Below are positions 22,411 to 33,016 of a stretch of DNA of 64,000 nt, piece by piece. The translations under genes were made by a program, and so were the position numbers. Origin of the DNA: Phytophthora colocasiae. Its lineage: Eukaryota > Oomycota > Peronosporomycetes > Peronosporales > Peronosporaceae. The notes under the pieces were generated by a model. It was not told the origin of the DNA. It searched no databases and saw only the letters and a program-made list of their open reading frames with translations. The number at the start of each line of letters is the position of its first letter. Positions within the stretch are counted from its first letter, which is position 1. Location: NCBI GenBank assembly GCA_018806915.1, contig JAGKQI010000091.1, forward strand, positions 248,001 through 312,000, read 5' to 3'.

Positions 22411-23751
22411 ATGCACATCACTGCCACAGCTTCCAGAACGAAGCACGAATCGCCTGCTGAGCCCAGTTTCCACTTGCCAGGGCTCGTAGCTGCAGCTAAC
22501 GGACATCCAGGATCGGATGCTGCAACGATCATTGGTTTCCCATTAGCCCCACCGCCAAACCTACTCAGCCCGAAGTCTTCATCAACTACAAATGCAGTAG
22601 CTACTTCTGCGATGTCGAGCATCAAGACGGAGACGATGACGATCCCCGGATTTTCGTCCAAGAGACCCAATTGGACACGCCGACTGGTCATTACCAAGCA
22701 GCCTGCATCGGAGTTCTACAAGGACGAAGGCGGTAAGGCGAATGCTTTGGAGGTGGAGGTGACACTGGTAGAGTTTAATGAACTTGGAGAGTCCGCGCGG
22801 TCCCCTGACAAGGAGTTTATTGATATTCCACTTCGGATTCTGCTCTTCTTCGAGTCCGGGAAGCGTGTGGACGACTCGGACCAAGAAATCTTCCGCTTCG
22901 TGGGCAACGACTACGACTCGGTAGTGATTCGGTCGTCCACGCGCAAGGCGTTGGTGCAATTTCGCCTTGAGAAAGTGAGTCGGCGAAAGGACGGACAAAG
23001 ATTCAAACTGCGCATCGAGGTGGACCAAGAGCAATGCACTGCCAACGTCGCGGATCTCACTCCCGTGTTCACCAACGCCATCTGCGTGCTGTCAAAGCGG
23101 AAGCACCCGAGCTACAACTCGGACTCGTCTATCCGCGTCAAGGAGCCCCCTCCCAAGTTGCTGAAGCGAGGTGAGCTCTTGTGATAAGCCCATCACTTAT
23201 GCGTAATGCCACTAACTTCTCCTGTTTTGCTTGATAATCAGACTTGACGCTGCTGGAAGACCGACTGAGCAGGAAGATTGATGGACTCTCCGCCCAGATT
23301 CATCACTTGAGTCAGCTCGTCCAAAAGCAGGTTGGAGTGGATTAGAATCGATTTCCTCCTTGTTGGTATGTGCTGTAGTTTTAAGTGTGTGTTCTTCCGT
23401 GCCATCCAGAACGAACTCGTCGCCCAGCACCAGTTTCAGCACACGCCCCTGCCTCTCGCTCCTCCCCCGATGTCTACGCACTGCTCTCCAACCGACAGCT
23501 CAGTTCTCGAATGGTTGTTACGCTCTAATAACGCCGAGGAAGGGCCGTGGTCCAAGCCAGCGACGGAGCCGCAGATGTCCACTAACGCCATCGTGCCCTA
23601 CCTCGAAAACGCGGACGAGCCTCACCCCGATGTGGATGCTGATCTGACTCCCGCGTTCGTTCCTGCTCCGGCTTCGACTACAGGCACAACCCCAGCGGAC
23701 ACGCGTACCAGCGATACAACGACAACGCCATCGCTACCTTTCAACATCTAA
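22411..23751 (+). CDS. Conserved-looking protein with a beta-rich domain and coiled coil, function unknown
   Basis: Three exons: 22411-23170, 23242-23330 and 23410-23751, with introns of 71 and 79 bp in consistent phase. The ATG at 22411 is preferred over an upstream TTG. Residues about 80-225 alternate hydrophobic and polar residues (RLVITKQPASEFYKD, FIDIPLRILLFFESGKRV, VQFRLEKVSRRKDGQRFKL), which suggests an Ig-like beta sandwich reminiscent of Rel/Runt-type transcription factor folds, though I cannot assign one. Exon 2 encodes a heptad-like helix (LLEDRLSRKIDGLSAQIHHL). The tail is rich in Pro, Thr and Ser. A role as an oligomeric nuclear regulator is a guess from this architecture. Confidence 0.6.
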
Positions 23752-23837
23752 GCGGCTTCATCGACCCTGCGTGTACTGCCTCGACACTGCGGACTGTCTT
23801 GTCGAAAAAAATACAAATGCGTTTCATTTAGCTCAAC

Positions 23838-24456
23838 TTACTCTTTGGGTGGCTGCTGTACTTGCGCTGGGTCGGCTCCAGTCTCTAGGAAGTGGCGGAA
23901 GTCGCCCACCACTTGCGCCAAATTACCGGCCGTCTGGATCTGGCGATGCAGGTCCACGTTCTTGGGGCTCTTCTCCATGACGTTCAGCATCCGTTCTTTC
24001 CGTCTTAGCTGTGCAACAACAGAACTGTCAGTGTATAGCCTTCTTTGCTTCTCTTAACTGCCTTTAGACGCCGTACTATTTCCTTGTAGAGCTCGTCGCA
24101 CACCGAGTTGAATTGCTCGAGTTTCTTAACCACTTGGTCCTCCATACCTGCCTGACCGTCACCTTCACTATATAACCAGTAAAACAATACAATCAGCTCT
24201 TTATTTTCAACTTCTTAGCAAGTTTTAGCTGCCATATAACGAACGGAGATTGCTCTTCGGACTGCACAAGCGACAGACACTCGGACACCAGTTCCTGCAA
24301 ACCCACACAGCGTCGTCAGTTGACGATCTTAGGTCTACAAACTCTCGTAGAGGCTAAGCAACAGACATCGAACTTAGCGCAGACGTCCTCCACTCGCAGC
24401 GCAAAGGGCTTGTTGGGGTCCTTCGCGGCCTCACTCGTCAGCATCACATTCGCCAT
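23838..24456 (-). CDS. Small helical protein, multi-exon, unrecognised
   Basis: A minus-strand gene ending at TAA 23838. The clear exons are 24008-23838 (LRRKERMLNVMEKSPKNVDL...DFRHFLETGADP) and about 24167-24059 (MEDQVVKKLEQFNSVCDELY...IVRRLKA), joined by a 50-bp intron in phase 0. Further 5', an exon near 24294-24241 gives ELVSECLSLVQSEEQSPF and the start is probably ATG 24456 (MANVMLTSEAAKDPNKPF). The exact junctions of the upstream exons are uncertain. The product is about 125 residues, mostly amphipathic helix, like small subunits of large complexes (Mediator, kinetochore or BLOC types), but I do not recognise it. It sits head-to-head with the NOT3 gene. Confidence 0.45.
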
Positions 24457-24631
24457 CTTGTACGCTTGTTTCTCCAATGTAAAAATGGTTCTAACGTTAA
24501 AACCAAACATACTTCCCATTGGATAAAAAACAATGCTTTTTACCCAATCATAACGATTCAATATTGTCCCCCCCCCTTCATACATGTATCACCAGGAAAC
24601 CTAAGGCAGTAGTAACGCACTTGAGGGCACC

Positions 24632-26473
24632 ATGGCCGGCCAGCGGAAGCTCCTGAGCGAGATCGACCGCACATTGAAGAAAGTGAGCGAAGGTGTGGAC
24701 GTGTTTAACGATATCTGGGACAAGGTATACGCCGCCACTGCGCAGAACCAGAAGGAGAAGCATGAGGCGGACCTGAAGAAGGAGATTAAGAAACTCCAGC
24801 GCTTCCGAGACCAAATCAAGACGTGGATTGGCAATTCGGACGTCAAGGACAAGCGGCCGTTAGTGGACGCTCGTAAACTCATTGAGCAGAAGATGGAGGA
24901 GTTTAAAGTGTGTGAGAAGGAGACCAAAACCAAGGCGTACAGTAAAGAGGGTCTTGCTCAAGTGGAACGGCTGGACCCAGAACAACAAGCCAGACAACAG
25001 TCTCATGCCTGGATCCAGGACGCTCTCAACCAGTTTAATGTGCAGATTGAAGCGCTCGAGAGTGATGTGGAACGTCTTCATTCGGCCAAAGGACGCAACC
25101 GCAACAAGGCGGAGATCGAGGAGAAGGAGAAGCTTCTGTCCAGACATAAGTGGCACATTCTTAAGCTCGAGCAGATCAACCGACTACTGGACAACTCAAT
25201 GCTGGAGCCGGAACAGGTGGACGAGTTGAAGGAGGACGTGGACTATTATCTCGAGGCCAATCAGGAGCCGGACTTCATGGAAACCTACGGAGACGACGAT
25301 ATCTACGAGATGCTGGATCTCGACACTCTTGGTGCAACTGCACAAGTGGCTCTGCCTACGGAACAGGACGTGGGCATTGACGATGCGGCCGCTGCGACAG
25401 CAGTAGCTGTTACGACGACAACAACCAGCTCTGGACGTGGTAAGACCCCGCGGAAGAGCGCGACGTCCTCGATGATTACTGGAATTGGGCGTGCTGGTGC
25501 TGTCAAACCCATTGATCTCAAGACGTCAACTCCTAGTCGCTCTAGCAGTACTACGAAGAGTGATACGTCACCACCCAACGCCATCAAGACAGACGAACTG
25601 AAGATTGGCAAGGGTCGATCTACTCCTCAACGTGCGAAGAGCGGATCTTCCTCATCAGAAAAGGGATCAAGCAAGACGACGACTCCAGTACCGTCTTCAC
25701 CTGCTGTTGGTACACCAGCTCGCAAGGTTTCACCTCCCACGCCTCAACGCACGCCGTCACCTAGTGTCAGCAAGGGACAGCACATCGGCACGAGTTCTTC
25801 TTCCTCCTCTGCGTCACCAGTAGCAGCCAAGCCTCTAGTCCCAACCCCGTCACCGGCGCCTTCTAACGCGTCGTTGCCGCCTCCAGTCCCTACTCCGTCT
25901 CCTACTGCCGCTTCAACTTCAGCTCCTGTATCTGTACCTACACTTTCGTCTGGAGTTGACTCTGGTTCTGCAGCACCGGCACCCACGGCATCGACATCTC
26001 AAGCTCCGCCGATGGAGGAATCGCCCCAACTAACGGAAGAGCAGAAACAGGTTCTGCGGCTCATCGACGAAAGCTTTCACTTCATTCCCGAGAGCCGCGA
26101 CTCGGAAAAAGCCAACCGCTACGTGCCGCGCAACCTGTACCCGACCCCGGCGTCATTCCCGGCCACGCCGTCCACACTGTTCTCGAGCGCCCCCATCTTC
26201 GAGAAGCTGGACGTGGATACGCTCTTCTTCATCTTCTACTACCAGCAGGGCTCGTACCAGCAGTACCTGGCCGCACGTGAGCTCAAGCGACGGACATGGG
26301 GCTATCACAAGAAGTACAAGACGTGGTTCAAGCGCCATGAGGAGCCACAAGTCACAGGCGAAGACTACGAGCAGGGCACCTTCGTCTACTTCGACTACGA
26401 GACTGGCTGGTGTCAGCGCATTAAGACGGAGTTCACGTTCGAGTACAGCTACCTCGAAGACGAGCTGCAGTAG
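24632..26473 (+). CDS. CCR4-NOT complex subunit 3/5
   Basis: A single-exon gene of 613 residues. The N-terminal NOT3 domain (1-230) is easily recognised: MAGQRKLLSEIDRTLKKVSE, VFNDIWDKVYAATAQNQKEK, LKKEIKKLQRFRDQIKTWI, with long coiled coils. A low-complexity Ser/Thr/Pro linker (about 250-460) follows. The C-terminal NOT2/3/5 box (about 500-613) contains FYYQQGSYQQYLAARELKRR, TWGYHKKYKTWFKRHEEP and FVYFDYETGWCQR. The protein is the scaffold that links NOT1 and NOT2 in the CCR4-NOT deadenylase, which shortens mRNA poly(A) tails. Start codon context is ACCATGG. No anomaly seen. Confidence 0.95.
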   Translation: MAGQRKLLSEIDRTLKKVSEGVDVFNDIWDKVYAATAQNQKEKHEADLKKEIKKLQRFRDQIKTWIGNSDVKDKRPLVDARKLIEQKMEEFKVCEKETKTKAYSKEGLAQVERLDPEQQARQQSHAWIQDALNQFNVQIEALESDVERLHSAKGRNRNKAEIEEKEKLLSRHKWHILKLEQINRLLDNSMLEPEQVDELKEDVDYYLEANQEPDFMETYGDDDIYEMLDLDTLGATAQVALPTEQDVGIDDAAAATAVAVTTTTTSSGRGKTPRKSATSSMITGIGRAGAVKPIDLKTSTPSRSSSTTKSDTSPPNAIKTDELKIGKGRSTPQRAKSGSSSSEKGSSKTTTPVPSSPAVGTPARKVSPPTPQRTPSPSVSKGQHIGTSSSSSSASPVAAKPLVPTPSPAPSNASLPPPVPTPSPTAASTSAPVSVPTLSSGVDSGSAAPAPTASTSQAPPMEESPQLTEEQKQVLRLIDESFHFIPESRDSEKANRYVPRNLYPTPASFPATPSTLFSSAPIFEKLDVDTLFFIFYYQQGSYQQYLAARELKRRTWGYHKKYKTWFKRHEEPQVTGEDYEQGTFVYFDYETGWCQRIKTEFTFEYSYLEDELQ

Positions 26474-26557
26474 AGCTCAGTGGGCCTCCCAGTAAAGTAA
26501 CACGTGCCTTCCTCCTCCTATGGCCTCGTCTACCCCCTCATCAAAACTCTCTAAGTA

Positions 26558-26578
26558 GCTCATTCTAGAAACAATTCC
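26558..26578 (+). promoter_or_regulatory. Possible oomycete initiator (Inr) and flanking element
   Basis: GCTCATTCTAGAAACAATTCC lies just 5 bases before the serine racemase ATG. Oomycete core promoters often carry an initiator with consensus close to GCTCATTYBNCAWTTT. The GCTCATT half and a CAATT half are both present but are separated by a few extra bases, so the match is partial. Confidence 0.35.
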
Positions 26579-28162
26579 TCTCATGTCCTCAACCGACTAC
26601 GCCATCTCGCTGGCCAGCGTCCAGGCCGCCGCCGAGCGGATCAATGGCTTTGCACACCGGACGCCTGTGCTCACGTGTCACGCACTGGAGACCATCGCTA
26701 CGGGGGAGAATGAGACGCCCAAGCAGCTCTTCTTCAAGTGCGAAAACCTGCAGAAGGTGGGAGCGTTCAAGTATCGAGGAGCGTTGAATGCCGTCAAGAA
26801 GTTCCTGCAGGAGAATAATGAGCAGACGAGCACGACGTTCGTCACGCACTCGAGTGGGAATCACGCGCAGGCGTTGAGTCTGGCGGCTAGAGATGCCAAC
26901 TGCAACGCTGTGATCGTCATGGTGAGAGCAGAAGGCTAACAGCTACTGAACTTGAATAGACTTTGACAACTTTTGTCGTTTATTGCAGCCGAACAACGCG
27001 CCGGTCGTGAAGCAGAGCGCTGTGCGTGGTTACGGAGCTCAAGTGCTTCTGTGTGAACCTACCAACGAAGCCCGAGAGAAAATGGCGAACGAGGTGGTGA
27101 GAGACACGGGCGCTCGCTTCGTGCACCCTTCGAACGACCCCGACGTTATGAGCGGACAGGGAACTGTAGCTCTGGAGCTACTGGAACAAGCTAAAGACGA
27201 GTACGGAGTGGAGCTGGACGCCATTGTTGTGCCTATTGGAGGCGCTGGACTCTGCTCGGGTGTTGCCATGGCTGCTAAGGTATCTGCTAGTACACATCTC
27301 TATCGCCTTTAGTGCATTGATCTAACCATGTTGCCTACCATTTCGCAGTCTCTCAAGCCTGGTATTAACCCTTCTAACCCGAGCCGTTATTCTGTATTCT
27401 ACAGAATAAGCAATTATCTTGATTAAAGTATGAACGATAACCTGCGAAAAGTATGCCGTTGGAAGCCCTTTCGTGCTCGGCGAGGCATATTCTGTACATA
27501 AAGTGTACATCATCGGCTATAGCATGCACAATGTATCCAACATCTGCGAAACTGGCGATCTCCTATTGGCTCCCTGGCGGACAAAACTTGTTCAAAACTT
27601 CTCACTCGGCAACCCCCGTCAAATTTGAAACGACTCTGTACTGTGCGGCACTCTTGGCGCCAACCAACCATCCGCCAAAAGCGCGCGAAGTGCAAAGCGC
27701 GCGAAGAGGAAGAATTTGCCCAGTTCCTAACTAACGGAGTAGTGAGGAGGAACTGGGCAAATACTTCTCTGCAGGCTCAGCAAGACCTACTGCAAAGTAC
27801 GTGGTGCTAACTAGTTGTCCTTCTTATTCCTCGTCTTTACTTTCTCTCTTACGTTTGCGGAATCTAATCATCTTTTTAGGCTCGGTGGAATGCTCTTCCC
27901 GTCACCAGGTATCGTGCCATTTCTGATAGCACGTGAGCGTGAACGTGGCAGAGCGGTACACGACCGCCTAAACCATTGCTGACAGAAGGTGCTCAAGGCG
28001 GAACGCACCTTACACAAGTACTGCCTGCGTTTGTTCTGCTTGGTGATCCGATGTGTTCACTAACGTGTGCTTCTAGCGTGATATGACAAACACCAGGTCC
28101 TCGGCGTTGATATGAGTCTAAAGTTGATTCTGCGCAGCGCCAGTAGCTGGATGTGTCGGGAA

Positions 28163-28526
28163 TTATTCTGTAGCATCCCGACATACGGCTGTGGGAAATT
28201 CCTGTGCGGGCAACATCCAGAATTAGTAAAGCACCACTCGAGTTATTCTGTAGCATCCTGACTTACGGCTACAGGAAATTCCTGTGCACACAATTCAGGG
28301 CAACATCCATAATTAGTAAAGCACCACTCGAGTTATTCTGTAGCATCCTGACTTACGGCTATGGAAATTCCGTGTGCACACGCAACATCCAGAACTAGTA
28401 AAGCACCACTCAGAGTTATTCTGTAGCATCCTGACTTACGGCTATGGGAAATTCCGTGTGCACACGCAACATCCAGAATTAGTAAAGCACCACTTGAGTT
28501 ATTCTGCCATCCCGGCTTACGGCTGT
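28163..28526. repeat. Minisatellite inside the PiggyBac-like element (about 4.5 copies, 78-92 bp)
   Basis: Units begin near 28163, 28240, 28333, 28416 and 28498. Each runs TTATTCTGTAGCATCCTGAC, then an ACTTACGGCTATGGGAAATT-like part, then CATCCAGAATTAGTAAAGCA and CACCACTC. Copies differ by small indels. The first 10 bases (TTATTCTGTA) also occur in the element's terminal repeats. Confidence 0.85.
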
Positions 28527-28615
28527 GCTCCTCATTGTATGTGATCTATCCATACTCTGGGATATCGCAGAGATCACCTGTCAAGTCAAAGTTACTAGTT
28601 TCGGAACGTTGTCAT

Positions 28616-29210
28616 TTATTTCCAGGTCTTCACATCTTCTTCTACACTTTCCTCAAGTGGGACCACCTCGTTGTCTGCCATAATGTCTTCTTCGTCGGCG
28701 TTGGAATCGGAATCGCTGACATCAGCGGTCTCCACGAGATTCACGTCATCGATAGCTGTAGAGCCAAACAGTCGCTCCTTTCGGAGCCTCTCCATGAAAT
28801 TGTCGCTACCAAACACGTCCGAGTCGATGAGGCCGTCGGCTCCGTTTGGTTCATCGGTCTCGCTCTTTGCTTCTTCATCAGCAGCCATGCACTCACTTGA
28901 ATCGAATTCTGGATCATCCGGAAAAAAGGCATTGGTCGCGCCGTCTTGCTCCGTATCATCCGGTATAGCTGCTGGTAGTTCACCTGTAGCGCCCACCTCC
29001 TCTGTGTCGACAACTGTGGTGGCACAAAAATAAGGCCACTAACCTTCAAAGAAGTTTATGCCACGTCTGGCTTCGTCGAGACGGCCCTTCACCCCGGCTT
29101 CACGTAGCGTTGATTCTAGGTCATCCCTGTCGGCTTACGAGCCTTCCAGCCTTCCTCGCAGATCTCGCGCCATAGTTGCTTGAACGGCTTCTCTGCTGGG
29201 CCGTTCATTT
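28616..29210 (-). pseudogene. PiggyBac transposase N-terminal remnant
   Basis: Near 29210-29040, the minus strand reads MNGPAEKPFKQLWREICEEG, WKARKPTG, then stops and a shifted VKGRLDEARRGINFFEG, the entry region of PiggyBac-derived proteins as seen in oomycetes. Downstream, 28996-28616 encodes a strongly acidic segment (DDTEQDGA, FFPDDPEFDSSE, SDSDSNADEEDI) with FGSDNFMERLRKERLFG, like the acidic leader of PiggyBac transposases. The DDD catalytic core is missing. The order and the pattern of stops show it is non-functional. Confidence 0.55.
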
Positions 29211-30031
29211 TTTCGAATGACAATGTGAGGTAGCTTCTGACACGTGAACCGATGGGCTTTCGACAGAATTTTCAAACCTGTTGGGGATTTATATGCGTCT
29301 TTCTATCCTCCTTGAATAATACCCGTCTATCATCCCATCGCCGATCTGTTAGGAAAGTGGACTGATCCAGACACCATACAATAATCTTCATGCGGAGTTT
29401 TGGAGCGCTGATGAGTTTGCTGGATATTAAATCCTGTACAATATATTATTCTGTAGGATACAGAATACCGGGTTAGAGGGGTTAAGATGTTTGCGGTGGA
29501 GCCTACAGGTGCAGCTGATGCCTACAATTCCTTCCAGAAGGGAGAGCTCATGGGTCATACTGGTCCTGTCAACACAGTGGCGGATGGTCTTCGGACGACT
29601 TTGGGTAGGGATTGATGAAAGATTGTGGAAGGGAACGACTTACCTTCTAACACTCTTGAAATGGTCACTAGGTGACAACAACTGGCCAATTGTACGCGAC
29701 TTCGTGGACGAGATCTTGCTCGTCTCGGACGAGGAAATTGTGTCGGCTATGAAGCTCATCTGGGAGCGTATGAAGCTGGTAGGGAAATGGCTGCTACACA
29801 TTGACAGAACGTTAAAAAAGAGTCACTCATCATGCCTCTGCAGGTTGTGGAACCCAGTGGTGCTGTCGCTACGGCTGCTGTTCTCGCGCACAAACTGCCG
29901 AAGGGGATCAACAACGTCGGTATCGTCTTTTCAGGAGGCAACGTGGACCTGGAGAAGCTGCCCTGGATGTCGAAGGCCTAGAACGGTAGCCGATGACCTG
30001 GTTTCTCAGCTTTCAATTGAGAAGCTTGTAA

Positions 30032-31659
30032 TCAATTCACGCTCTTGGCAATCTTATGGACCATTTCCTTTGACCAGAACTCTCGATTGGCTCGCAGGAA
30101 CAAGAGCACCCCCAGATCACTTGGCTTCATGGATTGACTCAACAGGTCCAAGTGCTGCTTGGACTTAGACAGCAATCGTTCACATAGATTCGACATGGGC
30201 GGAACGAAGTCCGTGTCCATGAAGGCTGGTTGTTTGGCCTCCAATTTCCGACGTTTGCGTTTAGCTTCATCCACGAACGACAGCGGTTTGTCATCAACTT
30301 CTTCAGTAGAGTTGTCGTCTTCCTCTCGAGACGTCATGAAGTTGGCACATGCCTTCCTTTCAGACTGGGAGAGTGTGTCACCTGTCTGCAACTTGATGAG
30401 GCCCCTCTCAACCTCTGTGCTAGTGCCGACATTGTCTTGAGTGAGATGTCTTGTCGTGCTCGGGTATGTCTCCATTGTATGGTCGAAGATGGCGCGTACA
30501 TCACTGAGTGTCAGTGTGCCCTGCTGGAGACTCGACCTGACGGAGTGCAAATTGGCAAGGGCGATCAACAGATCGTCCACTTGGGCATCTTGCTCCGGTG
30601 TTAGAAGTACCTCGAAAGCGCCACAATTTCGTAGCGAAGAGCGTTTAATGTTCCGGATCGACGGTAGCAGTTGACTGTACCTTCGAAGCATCTTGTACGC
30701 GATACTCCAGTGCGAGCCGAGGTAAAGTCGAGGCGTTAACGTCGTCTCCTTCTTGAGGATTTTCCGTCCCTTGACGGTTAGGAATTTCGTCATGAGGAAG
30801 TGAACGCTGTTAATGAGAGAACCGTAAGGCTCTAGAAATGTTTTCACTGCTAACTCAAACCGTTGGTTTGCACATCCGACACCAGGAACTTCTTTGTTCT
30901 CTTGAACATGTTGGATCAACTCGTTGTCGTTGGAAACCAGGAAGAGAACGGATGTCCATGAACATAGAGCTCCAATACATCGGTTATGAGTCGGAACAAG
31001 AAGATGATATCCCTCTCCTCGGCAAATGGAGAGAAGGTCAGCAGCACTTGCTTGCTTGAATAGTCCGAAGTTTCGGGGAAGACGGCGAAGATTGCAATAT
31101 ATTGAACGTCGGCGGACGTCCAGCAGTCCAATACCAAACCGAACTTTGGAGGAAGCTCTTGCTGTAAAACCTCTTCCACTTCAGCCTGTACCTTCTCCAT
31201 AGAGCGTTTGAGCGTACGTCGTGATATTTTGGGTAGATCAGTGTGCTTGATCTCCTCACAGATACTCAACGGGAGGAAAGCGGCGACAATCCAATCAATC
31301 CACTCATACAGACTAGCAGAGGTGTCGAGAACTGCTTTTGGTTCAGGATTACGAACTGGTTTCGGCTCTGGATTGTGAACTGGTTTCGGCTCAGGGTTTT
31401 CTTTTTGCACCTTGGCTGGTGGTTCAGGGGGCGGAGGAGGATTGATTCTCAGTTGAACTTCATCTGCGTACTTGGCATGATTCTTTGTATCTGCCTGGAG
31501 GTGACGCATGAGGTTGTGATACCCAGATCCATGGGTTTGACGGTAACGCTTTCCACACTTGCACCAATAGACGTCGCGGTTCTCGGCGTCGCGCGTGAAG
31601 TAGTAGGCGCAGATATCTCGGTTCGTGGGCGGCATTGAGAAGATTGAGTGGGGGGCCAC
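30032..31659 (-). pseudogene. hAT-superfamily transposase with BED zinc finger, frameshifted
   Basis: From 31659 the minus strand encodes a BED-type zinc finger (YWCKCGKRYRQTHGSGYHNL then MRHLQADTKNH), a proline-rich linker of PEPKPV repeats, and a hAT-like core start (FGLVLDCWTSADVQYIAIFA). A frameshift near 30920 moves into a second frame (IQHVQENKEVPGVGCANQRF, ELAVKTFLEPYGS) that continues through the helical insertion domain and stops at 30032. One base would join the frames. The C-terminal dimerisation part is short. It lies only 50 bp after the serine racemase stop and I could not find its terminal repeats. hAT proteins with BED fingers are abundant in Phytophthora. Confidence 0.7.
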
Positions 31660-31762
31660 TCCAGTCTAGATTGGTCTACAATCTATTGCTATTAGCAATC
31701 TATTGGCAATCTAGATTGTACTGCAACGTTGGACGTGTACTGTTTTGCTTTAATGGGCTTCT

Positions 31763-33016
31763 CTAATCAAACAGGTAGTTGAGAGCGACGAAGATGCCGA
31801 TACCCCAGACCCATCGGGGAATGCCAAGGCCATTGCCGCCCTTCTGTACTTCCGGCTCTGGAGTTGCGATGTCGCGGAGCTCTTCGGCAGCAGCTTTCTC
31901 GTCTGACGCGGGGTCCGCAGCCTGAGCTACAGAGGGGTGCTTCTCCATTTTCAAGCGCTTCCTGGCAGCGGCAGGTATCGTGTCGGACTTGACAACTTCC
32001 GGGCGACGACGGGAGGACGATGCTACTTCTCCCTGGAGCTGACGCATGTTCAGCAGAATAGCCTGCCAGACCAAAGAAACAACACAAGGGGTAAAACTTT
32101 TGCACCGAGCCAATCGAACACTTCCAATATACTACGCACCTGGTTGCTCTTCAGCAGCTCGATACCCAGTGCGTAATTCTCGCGAGCCAAGTCGTGGTGG
32201 AAGTATCCTCCAATTGCACGACAGCCATTCAGGAATGGCGGGAACGCAGAGTGCATGATCGTCACGAAGTCGTGCATGGTCATCATGGGGAAGAAGTACG
32301 TAGGCAGACGACCGCCGCCGTAGATAAAGTTGAGCTCCAGAACAAAGCACAAAACGCCAGCAGCCAACGACCACGAGCGAGCTTCACGTGCTTGGTCGCT
32401 CAGCGTCAGGATGAACGTGAGCACGGCCCAAATGGCGTAGAACGTCAGTGAACCGACCAGCGTCTCGATCTGTAGCGACCACAGGTCCTTGTCGATGGCG
32501 CTTTCACCGAACAAATCGTACAGTGGGCGTCTGTGTGCGTCTCCCAAAACCTAAAGCACCAGGCAATCAATTCCGTACGTCAGCATCCAATACCAATACA
32601 ATACTGTTCAATACTTACGTCGAAAGCTACACGAAGGCGGTTAAATTCCTCCGTAGCAGTAGGAGATGGGTTCTTGTCTGGGTGGAGCTCTACAGAGCGC
32701 TGGCGGAAGGCACGCTTAATGTCGGCGAATGAAGCTTCGCGGTTGACACCGACGACGTGGTAGAAGTTGGACTCCTGCTCGTACAGATCGATGCCCTGTA
32801 GTAACGACAGCAATAACATCTTAAGTATACAGAATAGCACAAACAATTAATTGCAAAACGCACAATGGTGACGACGGCGATGGCCAGGAGGAAGGCGACG
32901 GCGTAGATGAAGCCTCGCTGTTTGGAGAAGCGTCCAGGCTTGAGGATCCACGAGATGGCGGGTGAGATGACGAACATCTGCACCAGGATGCCCTGGGACG
33001 AGTCGGACTTGCCCAT
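31763..33016 (-). CDS. DnaJ-domain membrane protein (ER-type)
   Basis: Four exons: 33016-32864, 32795-32619, 32550-32140 and 32062-31763. A transmembrane segment comes first (GFIYAVAFLLAIAVVTIV), then a J domain (FYHVVGVNREASFADIKRAF, with the HPD motif in VELHPDKNPSPTATEEFNRL). After it come two more hydrophobic segments (LTFYAIWAVLTFILTL and SLAAGVLCFVLELNFIYGG), a basic/acidic tail and a final transmembrane segment (GIPRWVWGIGIFVALNYLFD) at the extreme C-terminus. The HPD motif means it can stimulate Hsp70 ATPase. The topology suggests an ER membrane co-chaperone, somewhat like Sec63 or DNAJC families, but the exact orthologue is unknown to me. Confidence 0.85.

Larger units (their letters stand above)
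27369..29481. mobile_element. PiggyBac-like DNA transposon (decayed internally) inserted in serine racemase
   Basis: The element is 2113 bp. It is flanked by TTAA at 27365-27368 and 29482-29485, the target site of PiggyBac transposons. Its ends are inverted repeats: the left starts CCCTTCTAACCCGAGCCGTT and the right, inverted, starts CCCCTCTAACCCGGTATTC. Both continue into TTCTGTATYCTACAGAA. The interior has only remnants of a transposase N-terminal region on the minus strand (about 29210-29040, with stops, and an acidic frame 28996-28616), plus a satellite block. It is non-autonomous. Confidence 0.85.
26583..29981 (+). pseudogene. Serine racemase / threonine dehydratase family (PLP), interrupted by a PiggyBac-like insertion
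   Basis: Exons: 26583-26921, 26989-27279, 27349-27368 continuing at 29486-29604, 29672-29778, 29844-29981, all in phase. Motifs of fold-type II PLP enzymes are present: FKYRGALNA (PLP lysine), SSGNHAQAL (phosphate loop partner), PIGGAGLCSG (glycine loop), EPTGAADAY and VVEPSGAV. The enzyme would convert L-serine to D-serine or dehydrate serine/threonine; which activity dominates cannot be told. The third exon carries a 2113-bp insertion at TTAA; removing it with one TTAA copy leaves ...KPGI|KMFAVEP in frame. Apart from the insertion the coding sequence has no other damage, so the insertion is probably recent, and a wild-type allele may exist on the other haplotype. Confidence 0.9.

Noticed and set aside
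28163..28526. Regular repeats resembling a CRISPR array
   Set aside because: Units are contiguous tandem copies without unique spacers and lie in a eukaryotic transposon; no cas genes exist.
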